A stretch of DNA of 46,412 nucleotides, taken from Betaproteobacteria bacterium (GTDB taxonomy: Bacteria > Pseudomonadota > Gammaproteobacteria > Burkholderiales > Eutrophovitaceae). Positions 8,965-16,580 of the stretch are shown piece after piece; within the stretch, counting starts at the first letter, position 1, and each line of letters begins with the position of its first letter. Location: assembly GCA_020354125.1 (NCBI GenBank), contig CP070643.1:1276610-1323021 (forward strand). Direction: 5' to 3'. A program made the position numbers and the translations under genes. Under the pieces are notes generated by a model that was not told where the DNA came from, did no database searches, and saw only the letters and a list, made by a program, of their open reading frames with translations.

Positions 8965-10285
8965 CGACAGAGTTGATGTAAACATCGCCGGTGGACTCGA
9001 CATCGCCCTCCCGAAAATGGTTACGGTACGGCAAAAGTTTGAGTCGCCTCGTGTTGGCGATATCCCGACAGTGGTCGCAAGCGAGTTTGAAAAACCGGAG
9101 ATTCGTTCCAAAGTCAAACCCGGCCAGGTGATTGCGGTTGGTTGTGGTAGCCGCGGAATCAACAATATCGCCAAGATCACCAAATCGGTCATCGAGGGAT
9201 TACAAGCCCTGGGAGCCAAGCCATTCATCTTTCCCTGCATGGGCAGTCATGGGGCGGCTACGGCGGAAGGCCAGAAAGAGGTTCTGGAAGGCTACGGGAT
9301 ATCGGAAGCGAAGATGGGCGTTCCGATACGCGCCACGATGGACACCACAATCGTCGGAGAACTCGACGATGGCACGCCGGTACACATGGACGCCAACGCT
9401 GCGCAGGCCGACGGCATTGTCGTAATCAATCGCATCAAACCGCACACTTCTTTTCGCGGCCCTACCGAGAGCGGCATTACCAAGATGCTCGCCATCGGTA
9501 TCGGCAAGATCATTGGCGCTGCCACTTATCACCAGCATGGCATGGACGTGTTTCCAACATTGCTGCCGAAGGTGCGTGACGTCAATATCAAGGCGCGCAA
9601 TGTCCTGTTTGGAGTGGGCATCGTGGAAAACGCCTACGATCAAACTGCAGTGATCGAACTTATCGCAGCGGAGAAAATTGGCGAACGTGAACCGGCACTG
9701 CAGGAAATGGCCAAACGCAACATGCCTCGCATCCAGTTCTCCGAGGTCGATGTGCTGGTGATCGAAGAAATGGGCAAAAACATCAGTGGTGCGGGCTTCG
9801 ACCCGAACGTAACCGGCCGCAACAGACGCAACGTAGACTGGTCCAGTGATCCGTTGGTCAAGAAAATCGTCGTTTTGAACCTGACGCCAGTAAGTCATGG
9901 CAATGCCACTGGCATTGGCGGCGCCGACGTCATCACCATGCGCCTGTACCGCGATATGGATATCGGCGCAACTTATGCCAATGTGATTACCTCCATGAGT
10001 CTGGGCGGTGCGGCCATTCCAATCATCATGAACTCCGACAAAGAGGCGATTGCACTCGCAGTCAAGACAGTGGTGCGTGTAAAGCCCGAAGATTGCCGCA
10101 TCGTCCGCATACGCAATACGCTGGACCTGGCGCAGATCGAGGTGTCGGAGCCGATGCTGGCCGAAGTAAAGGCAAGGCCGGAGTGCTTCAGCATCATCTC
10201 GCCATCACGGTCATTTGTGTTTGACCGCGACGGCACTCTTTCACCGCTGGCTCACGACGAGGACCTGGAAGCCGCAACCGGATGA
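8957..10285 (+). CDS. Second LarA-like (DUF2088-related) protein, coupled to the first
   Basis: The 442-residue protein is a distant LarA relative. By alignment of motifs, CMGSHGA gives His98, RIKPHTSFRGP gives His163, SGITK gives Lys176, and TYHQHGM gives His192/His194. All four positions needed for a LarA-type site therefore have candidates, though the usual GGRK is replaced by GITK. A late segment with LNLTPVSHGNATGIGGADV is characteristic of this branch. The ATG lies inside the 3' end of the preceding gene, with GAAGGAG upstream, so translation is coupled. Whether the pair forms a heteromer or acts on consecutive substrates is not known. A hairpin follows the stop. Confidence 0.75.
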   Translation: MIDDRVDVNIAGGLDIALPKMVTVRQKFESPRVGDIPTVVASEFEKPEIRSKVKPGQVIAVGCGSRGINNIAKITKSVIEGLQALGAKPFIFPCMGSHGAATAEGQKEVLEGYGISEAKMGVPIRATMDTTIVGELDDGTPVHMDANAAQADGIVVINRIKPHTSFRGPTESGITKMLAIGIGKIIGAATYHQHGMDVFPTLLPKVRDVNIKARNVLFGVGIVENAYDQTAVIELIAAEKIGEREPALQEMAKRNMPRIQFSEVDVLVIEEMGKNISGAGFDPNVTGRNRRNVDWSSDPLVKKIVVLNLTPVSHGNATGIGGADVITMRLYRDMDIGATYANVITSMSLGGAAIPIIMNSDKEAIALAVKTVVRVKPEDCRIVRIRNTLDLAQIEVSEPMLAEVKARPECFSIISPSRSFVFDRDGTLSPLAHDEDLEAATG

Positions 10286-10296
10286 GCCACACTTGC

Positions 10297-10320
10297 AGGC
10301 GCACCGTTTCGGTGCGCCTT
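10297..10320 (+). terminator. Hairpin after the LarA-like pair
   Basis: AGGCGCACC (10297-10305) pairs perfectly with GGTGCGCCT (10311-10319) around a five-base loop, 12 bp after the stop codon. The following bases contain only a short T run, so it could be a weak intrinsic terminator or an mRNA-stabilising hairpin. Confidence 0.6.
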
Positions 10321-10794
10321 CCTGAACAAAGTTAGTGAGGTCTGCCGCAACAGTGGTCGTCTTTTCAATAGGGCATTGAATCGACTAAAGACGCCAATCA
10401 AGGCTAACGCGCCGCCCCATCTCACTGCGCAGTTTTGTATTGATAAGTCACCGTGCGGCTTGCATTGCGCATATTCTCTACGGATATATTCCGCTTTACC
10501 AATAGCAACATCCGAAATAAGAAAAAACGAAAAAGAACTGCGGCGAGAGCATTTAAGCGTGATTCATTCATCATGCACGTGGATTTATTTTGCGAACGCC
10601 ATGACAATCGGGTTTCAAGTCGATTACATCTATCCACAATTTCTGTGGATAACCTTGTGGATTGCAACGCGGTATGAACACAAACTCTTTTTGCAACATG
10701 ACGCGCTCTTTGTACTGCTCAATTTTTCATCAGCTCTGTCGCCGGGCGGAGACAGAAAATCACAAGTGCATAATGCCTCGTTCCTAAATTAGCT
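10321..10794. other. AT-rich intergenic region without a convincing gene
   Basis: This stretch of 474 bp is clearly more AT-rich than its surroundings. The plus-strand frame 10376-10792 is open but rich in Cys, His and Trp, matches no family I know, and lacks a ribosome binding site. The region holds a cluster of DnaA-box-like nonamers at 10630-10663 and a CATAAT (10770-10775) about 20 bp before the next gene. The gene downstream has no visible Shine-Dalgarno sequence. Confidence 0.5.
10630..10663. promoter_or_regulatory. Cluster of three DnaA-box-like sites
   Basis: CTATCCACA (10630-10638) differs by one base from the consensus TTATCCACA. TGTGGATAA (10644-10652) is a perfect box on the opposite strand. 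A third, imperfect TGTGGATTG begins at 10656. Three such sites within 35 bp of AT-rich DNA is unusual for a random intergenic stretch. No dnaA, dnaN, gidA or other origin-linked gene is nearby, so a secondary DnaA-binding site is more likely than the chromosomal origin. Confidence 0.45.
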
Positions 10795-11976
10795 ATGCGC
10801 ATAACAGACATCCGCACCATCGCCGTTGAAGTCAAACTTCAACAAACCGTGTTCGACGCCAACTACACCATGGCCACCAAGCCTGCTTTGCTGGTGGAGG
10901 TAGACACTGATGACGGTTTAACTGGAATTGGCGAAGCAGCCCACTTTGGCGGTCCGATGGCATCGACGGCGCAAGTCATTGAACACGAATTGAAGCCTTA
11001 TCTGATCGGCGAGGATGCGAGCGAAATTGAACGCTTGTGGGAACGCATGCACCGGCGCGCCTATAAGCACGCGCGCGGCGGCGTTGTGATAGCGGCGATC
11101 AGTGGCATCGATATCGCACTGTGGGATCTGCGCGGCAAGGCGGCGGACATGCCGGTGTGGCGTTTACTGGGTGGATACCGCAAGCGAGTCCCCGCTTACG
11201 CGACAGGTGGCTTCTATGCTGAAGGCAAAGGCATCAACGAACTCGTCGCGGAAATGCGAACCTACGTCGACGCCGGTTTTCGCGCTGTAAAAATGAAAGT
11301 AGGGCGCAACAGCAAGATTGAGATGTCTGCGCTGCGTGCCTCCAGCGAACGCGGCGTCGCTGAGGTGAGCCTTGCCCAAGATATTGAGCGGGTCGCTGCC
11401 GTTCGCGAAGCAATTGGACCGGATGTGCGGCTCGCGGTGGACGCTAACGGCGCCTGGGACGTCGCCACCGCGGTCAGGATGGGGCGAGCGATGGAACCAT
11501 ACGATATCTACTGGTACGAAGAGCCAGTATGGCCGGACGACGTCGACGGCAGCCGTGAAGTCGCCGAGAAAACTTCCATCGCCATCGCCGGTTATGAAAC
11601 GTGCAGCTACGGCATCGTCGATTTCGCTCGTTACATCTCGGCACGAGCGGTGCATTTCGTGCAGCCGGACGTTGCCTGGGCTGGCGGACTCACTGAATCG
11701 TTAAAGATTGCCCACATGGCGCAAGCAGCCAACTTGCCGATCGCCCCGCATATCCACGGTTCGGCAGTTGCCGTTGCCGCCGGACTGCACCTTCTCGGTG
11801 CAGTTCGAAATGGCAGCATGGCCGAGACTGTGTTTCCGGCCCATGAACTCATGACGCAACTGGTGAAAGAACCGCTGCCACTCGACCCGGCGACGGGAGA
11901 AATTGAATTGTCGGAAAAACCCGGGCTGGGAATCGAGTTGGATGAGGAAACCGTCAAGCGCTTCAGAGTTAACTAG
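10795..11976 (+). CDS. Mandelate racemase-subgroup enolase-superfamily enzyme
   Basis: A 393-residue protein with a complete mandelate-racemase-type site: Lys166-x-Lys168 (VKMKVG), Mg ligands Asp216 (VDANGAW), Glu242 (YEEP) and Glu268 (GYETC), and the Asp292-His319 dyad (QPDVAWAGG and APHIHG). It carries an extra loop of about 15 residues after the KMK strand (about 171-190). The family dehydrates or racemises acid sugars or 2-hydroxy acids. It is the most canonical of the three superfamily members in the first 12 kb. It stands downstream of the LarA-like pair, separated by an AT-rich gap, so it is probably separately transcribed. The substrate is unassigned. Confidence 0.9.
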   Translation: MRITDIRTIAVEVKLQQTVFDANYTMATKPALLVEVDTDDGLTGIGEAAHFGGPMASTAQVIEHELKPYLIGEDASEIERLWERMHRRAYKHARGGVVIAAISGIDIALWDLRGKAADMPVWRLLGGYRKRVPAYATGGFYAEGKGINELVAEMRTYVDAGFRAVKMKVGRNSKIEMSALRASSERGVAEVSLAQDIERVAAVREAIGPDVRLAVDANGAWDVATAVRMGRAMEPYDIYWYEEPVWPDDVDGSREVAEKTSIAIAGYETCSYGIVDFARYISARAVHFVQPDVAWAGGLTESLKIAHMAQAANLPIAPHIHGSAVAVAAGLHLLGAVRNGSMAETVFPAHELMTQLVKEPLPLDPATGEIELSEKPGLGIELDEETVKRFRVN

Positions 11977-11982
11977 GGTCTG

Positions 11983-12140
11983 TCGAAAAAGCTACTGCAC
12001 CGCTTGTTGCAATTGAACCGATTACAGCGTCGCGTGCTCGCTTCGTCCTCGCCTACCTGTTTGGTATGTCTTCGTCCCGCGCACGATTCTTTCGAAACAG
12101 GCGGCTCCTTGCACTCGGACCGCTCGCTACGCTTTTTCGA
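11983..12140. repeat. Small intergenic repeat, long copy
   Basis: The 158-bp element is bounded by perfect 10-bp inverted repeats TCGAAAAAGC (11983-11992) and GCTTTTTCGA (12131-12140). Its left 60 bases are about 87% identical to 2970-3029 and its right end ATCGCTACGCTTTTT-like sequence also matches the short copy. Two GCTCGCT repeats at 12036-12042 and 12122-12128 mark the segment missing from that copy. It follows the stop of the enolase-superfamily gene by 6 bp. The remaining 12141-12317 holds no gene that I can support. Confidence 0.6.
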
Positions 12141-12317
12141 TACGGCGGTGCTCTCCCTAACTGGGATAGTTCCCGAAATATCTCACCGCCGAGTACGCGG
12201 AGGACGCAGAGGAAGACTCGGAGAGTATCTTCCAGGTAATCTGGCGACGATGCCAGACAGAAGACTCTTGTCTGTTCCTCAAACTCCCAAGCGCGACTGC
12301 CTTACCCTGCTAGCCCG

Positions 12318-13766
12318 CTATTGCGTTTGTGGCTGCCAGTCGCGCGCGCGTTGCTGCGCTTGCGCGAGTTCGTCCGGCTTGAGTTTTGATGCGATGAAAT
12401 CACGCACTTTCTCGACCTGCGTGCGTTCATCACCACTCAACTGGGCCGCCGCCAGATTGCTCCACATGTAGGCTTCGACCAGGTCCTGCTCTACGCCGGT
12501 TCCTTCGTAATACATCCAGCCTAACCTGCTCTGCGCTCGCGCATCACCTTTTTCGGCAGCCAACTTGTACCATTTTGCCGCCTCCGCCGGATCCTTGCCT
12601 ACTCCCTTGCCGTCTTCGTACATGTAACCGAGAAGGTACTGCGCGTAGGTGCTGCCTTGTTGTGCCGGCTCGAGATACCACTTCGCAGCCTGCGCGTAAT
12701 CCTGCTCGACGCCAGTTCCGAAAAAGTACAGCGCACCCAGTGCTTCCATTGCGTCACGGTTGCCCTCTTCGGCCGCCTGGCGATACCACTTGGCCGCCGT
12801 CGCGCCGTCCTTTTCGAGACCGCGACCTTCCTCGTAGAGAAAACCGAGCATGTACTTCGCCTGCACATCTCCGTGCTGCGCGGCCTTCTCGAACCACTTT
12901 GCAGCCTGCGCATCATCTGCGCTGACACCGTTACCCTGATGGTAAGCCCACGCCAGACTTGAATATACCGATACTTCTCCCTGATCGGCTGCCTTGAGGA
13001 ACCATTGCGCCGCCAACGCGTCGTCCTGCGTCACACCTTTTCCCTGCGCATAGAGAAATCCGAGGCTGGCCTGTGCTCTCGGCTCACCCTGATCGGCCGC
13101 TTTCTGGTACCACTGCGCCGCTTTTTCTGGATCGGCACTGACACCCTGACCGTTCTCATACATCCAGCCCATCAGATACTGCGGATAGGCACGTCCGTCA
13201 GCAGCCGCTTTTTCGTACCATTTGGCAGCTTCGGCGTAATCGCGATCAACGCCACGACCAAAAAAATACAGTGCGGCGAGTGCTTCCTGCGCATCGACGT
13301 TGCCATCTTCGGCAGCGACCTGATAGTACTTGGCTGCCTTTGCCGGATCCTGCTCGACGCCTTGTCCCTGGTCATAAAGGTAAGCAAGCAGAAACGCCGG
13401 ATAGGGTTTGCCGTTGTCAGCCGGCCCCGTATACCACTTCGCCGCGAGCGCGTAGTCGATTGCCACACCTTTGCCGAAGAAGTAAATTCCGCCCAACACT
13501 TCCTGCGCTTCGGCCTGGCCCTGCTCGGCAGCCTTGGTATACCACTCGATACCGGTTGCAAAATCTTGCGGTACACCACGGCCGTTGAAATAGCATTCGC
13601 CCAGGTAGAACTGCGCCAGTGCATCACCCTCGGCGGCGGACTTGCGGAATTCGGTCACCGCAGTCTGGAAGTCTTCCTTCTGATATGCCTGGAAGCCCTT
13701 GAGCGTATCGGCGGAGGCATTCAGCGACATCGCAAACAGAAACAACAAGCCCATAATGCGACGCAT
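12318..13766 (-). CDS. Exported Sel1-repeat protein
   Basis: Using the ATG at 13766, which has AAGGAG six to seven bases upstream, the protein has 482 residues. MRRIMGLLFLFAMSLNASAD is a signal peptide. Eleven consecutive 36-residue Sel1-like repeats follow, each with the A-x-x-x-LG-x-x-Y-x-x-G-x-GV-x-x-D pattern, then a helical C-terminal tail. Repeats 2, 4 and 9 share a distinctive YFFG-x-GV-x-x-DYA core, suggesting internal duplications. Sel1 repeats are alpha-solenoids for protein-protein contacts, so a periplasmic scaffold is likely. The partner is unknown. The gene lies downstream of the MoxR operon on the same strand, 227 bp after it. Confidence 0.88.
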   Translation of the reverse strand: MRRIMGLLFLFAMSLNASADTLKGFQAYQKEDFQTAVTEFRKSAAEGDALAQFYLGECYFNGRGVPQDFATGIEWYTKAAEQGQAEAQEVLGGIYFFGKGVAIDYALAAKWYTGPADNGKPYPAFLLAYLYDQGQGVEQDPAKAAKYYQVAAEDGNVDAQEALAALYFFGRGVDRDYAEAAKWYEKAAADGRAYPQYLMGWMYENGQGVSADPEKAAQWYQKAADQGEPRAQASLGFLYAQGKGVTQDDALAAQWFLKAADQGEVSVYSSLAWAYHQGNGVSADDAQAAKWFEKAAQHGDVQAKYMLGFLYEEGRGLEKDGATAAKWYRQAAEEGNRDAMEALGALYFFGTGVEQDYAQAAKWYLEPAQQGSTYAQYLLGYMYEDGKGVGKDPAEAAKWYKLAAEKGDARAQSRLGWMYYEGTGVEQDLVEAYMWSNLAAAQLSGDERTQVEKVRDFIASKLKPDELAQAQQRARDWQPQTQ

Positions 13767-13993
13767 GAGACTCTCCTTCACTGTCTTGCACTCAGTTTGT
13801 TCATCATTCAGTTTCTATTCTCCGCCGCCGGCAACGGCCTGTCAGTTCGTTGCGGGCGGCAGATTTTGCGTAAAGTTTAGCAGCCTGATTGGCATCGGCC
13901 CGTAATCAGTTTCCGGCCGCGTCCCTGGCGACAATGATCACAACACCGCACACGAACAAAGGACGCAGAATAATGATCTGACGCCGAGCGGTC

Positions 13994-16576
13994 TTAGGAC
14001 CCCAGCCGTCGCCACGCGTACGGCAGCCGGCGCAGCAACAGATCCATCAGATAGGCGAACAGTGCCAGCAGCGCGAGCCACGGCCATAGCGGCCTGGAAC
14101 GTTGCCCGATATCTTCGCCGACTTCAAATATTTCTGCCGTCGTGGCGCCCAGCTTGCCTCCCGTCTCATGCGCAACAGTCTGCAGCAGATCGAGGTTCGG
14201 TGGCAGCGATCGGTATTCGTCCGGAAATCCCGAGAACATCATGCGTGTGCCGGCACGCTCTACGGTGACTTTGTCAACGCCCCCACCAACCCGCAGGTTT
14301 ACCGTGATCGATTCTGTCGCAGCAAAGTCTACTCGCGCCCGGTACACGCCTGGCCCGACTTGCTTTAATGACACAGAATCTTCCTGCGCGCCGCGTTGCG
14401 TGCGCACCACGGGAGACAGACCGTCGCGGAACCGACCCTCATCGGTGAGCAGCATGAGTTCGATCACAGCGTCGTTTCCGTCGCGCTCCAACGAGAATCT
14501 GACCAGTTCCGAACCACCTTGCCGCATCACCCCGCGTACCAGTTGTGCCCACAGTTTTCCGTAGTCTTCCCACTCGAGCCACTGTGCCGACCAACGGTTT
14601 TTCACGTCCGAAGCAAACAGCACGGCTTTGCCAAGACCGTATTGCCAACGAGTCAATAACGCTGCCCCCTGCTGGCTTGCAAGCAGCACTTCCGCAGTAT
14701 CGCGCGCCTTGACCGAAATATGGCCGCCGAGCGGCGGCGCGTCGGCAAAGTCGACTCCAGCCAGCGCGTGAGAACGTTGCTTTACAACGGGCAAGATCGC
14801 CTCTTCAACCAGATTGATGCCAACGACTTTCCTGGTTTCCTCAGTGAAGATTTGTGGAATCGACTCCGCGCGGGCGGCGAGGTAGTTGCGGCCCTCGCCC
14901 CACTCGGCAATCGCCTGCATCAAGGTCGGATTGCCGCCTTCACCAATAGTGACTGTCGATACCACGATATTTCGTTCGCGCATGCGCTCGAGCAAGCGTT
15001 CAAAATCGGCCGGGTGCGTATCACCGTCCGACAGCAAAATGACGTGTTTGGTGCGCGCATCTGCCTTGCGCAGCATGCGGTAGACGATTCCCAGCGCGGG
15101 ATAGATGTTGGTCTGCCCGCTCGCCTGAATGCGGCTGATCTGTGCTTCGGCCTTGCGTTTGGAGCGCACCTGATGCATCGGCACGGCAACATAAGGCTGC
15201 GAATCGAACGCCACCACCGCAAACTGATGCTGCTCTTCGAGCAGATCGAGCGCCGCCCTCGCCGCCTCTTTGGCGTATTCCATCTTGCGCCCCTTCATGC
15301 TGTAGGAACGGTCAACGGCAATTACCAGCGCAATGTCTTTACGCTTTTCCTGCGCCTTGAATTCCACCGGCAACACATTCTCCATCGGTGATTCACTGTA
15401 GCCCTGTTCACCGAACGTATTTTCACCACCGGCAAACACCAATCCGCCACCGTGGTCGCGAACATAGGATTCGACTGACAGCATCGCCTCCGGTGAGAAC
15501 TGATTGGCGGGAACATCCGACAGGATCAGTGCGTCGTAGCGCAGCAAGGTCTGCAAGCTGGCGACGCCTTGCGCTCCGGCCACTTCAACATCGAGCCCCT
15601 CTTTTCGCAACGCTCCCGCCAGGTATTTCGACGTGCCTCGCTTGCCTTCGACATACAGCACCTTGACCTTGTCACCGACCCACGCCGAGATCTGCAAGCG
15701 ATTATTGTGTTCGACGGTGTCGCCCTCTGCGCGCACCTCTGCGGTCAGGCTCACGGCCCCGGGTTGCGGCATGCGCGTGTCGAAGTTGACCCGGTTAATG
15801 CCCTGGTTGAGCTGAGTGCGCTTGCGCGCCAGCGTCCGGCCGCCACTGGCCAGCGAGACCTGCGCCGGTGTTCTTTCCGGACTGAACAGGCGCACCGCGA
15901 TAGTCGTCGGCTCGTCGCTGCGCAGGCGGTCCGGCACTTCAATCCCGTCGACCCAAACATCACCGGCGCCATAGGGTTTCGCCGCCAGCGCAAACACGCG
16001 TGCGCCAGCAGACTTCAATCGCGGAAATACATTGGCCACTGCACCGTTGGTTTCGTTGCCGTCACTGAGCAATACGATTCGCTTGACCCGATCGCGCGAC
16101 AAAGCACCCAGCGATTCATCCAGTGCTGCCTCAATATCGGTCGCCGACTGAACGATAGCGTCGACCGGCTGATCGGTAGCATTTTCCTCGGTTGTGCCGT
16201 CTACCACGTTGAGGCCGCGTGCCGCCAACGTGTCGGCGACCACAGCCGGCTGCTTGGCAAAGACCACCAGGTTTGAATGTGACGGTTCGTGTTCGCGCTG
16301 TGCTGTGTCGATCCAGGTTAGTGCGTCATCGATAAAATCCGCGGCGACGCTTCGCGATACGTCAAGTGCATAGACGACCGATATCTCACGCGTCGTGCCA
16401 TGCCATACCGGTTGCGACAACGCAACCACGATTGCCGCCAGTGCCATAGAACGCATTACCGCGACCGTCAGCAAATGCTTTCGCGACAGATTGGTTCGGG
16501 TACGGAATGCAACCACCCAGATCAGTGGCAGAACAAGAAGCAGGGCCATCGCCCACGGCGCATCGAAACTGATCAT
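13994..16576 (-). CDS. Membrane VWA protein with glutamine amidotransferase-like domain
   Basis: The ATG at 16576 gives 860 residues and follows the stop of the preceding gene by 4 bp. Two N-terminal membrane helices (about 7-22 and 39-55) are followed by a VWA domain with MIDAS-like DVSRS, a beta-sandwich region, a class I glutamine amidotransferase-like segment (LYVEGKRG, ALILSDVPANQF, GGGLVFAGGENTFG) containing a second VWA with DRSYS, and a C-terminal helix with PLWPWLALLALFAYLMDLLL. This is the usual large last protein of MoxR/BatA-type operons. Related systems act in metal insertion, complex assembly or envelope stress. No amidotransferase Cys triad is evident, so catalysis is doubtful. 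Confidence 0.85.
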   Translation of the reverse strand: MISFDAPWAMALLLVLPLIWVVAFRTRTNLSRKHLLTVAVMRSMALAAIVVALSQPVWHGTTREISVVYALDVSRSVAADFIDDALTWIDTAQREHEPSHSNLVVFAKQPAVVADTLAARGLNVVDGTTEENATDQPVDAIVQSATDIEAALDESLGALSRDRVKRIVLLSDGNETNGAVANVFPRLKSAGARVFALAAKPYGAGDVWVDGIEVPDRLRSDEPTTIAVRLFSPERTPAQVSLASGGRTLARKRTQLNQGINRVNFDTRMPQPGAVSLTAEVRAEGDTVEHNNRLQISAWVGDKVKVLYVEGKRGTSKYLAGALRKEGLDVEVAGAQGVASLQTLLRYDALILSDVPANQFSPEAMLSVESYVRDHGGGLVFAGGENTFGEQGYSESPMENVLPVEFKAQEKRKDIALVIAVDRSYSMKGRKMEYAKEAARAALDLLEEQHQFAVVAFDSQPYVAVPMHQVRSKRKAEAQISRIQASGQTNIYPALGIVYRMLRKADARTKHVILLSDGDTHPADFERLLERMRERNIVVSTVTIGEGGNPTLMQAIAEWGEGRNYLAARAESIPQIFTEETRKVVGINLVEEAILPVVKQRSHALAGVDFADAPPLGGHISVKARDTAEVLLASQQGAALLTRWQYGLGKAVLFASDVKNRWSAQWLEWEDYGKLWAQLVRGVMRQGGSELVRFSLERDGNDAVIELMLLTDEGRFRDGLSPVVRTQRGAQEDSVSLKQVGPGVYRARVDFAATESITVNLRVGGGVDKVTVERAGTRMMFSGFPDEYRSLPPNLDLLQTVAHETGGKLGATTAEIFEVGEDIGQRSRPLWPWLALLALFAYLMDLLLRRLPYAWRRLGS

Positions 16577-16580
16577 GACG

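Noticed and set aside
10630..10663. Chromosomal replication origin
   Set aside because: Only about three boxes, and no dnaA, dnaN, gidA/mnmG or rpmH nearby; kept only as a DnaA-binding-site candidate.
10376..10792. Long open frame (138 residues) in the AT-rich gap
   Set aside because: No ribosome binding site or family character, Cys, His and Trp rich, and it overlaps the DnaA-box cluster.
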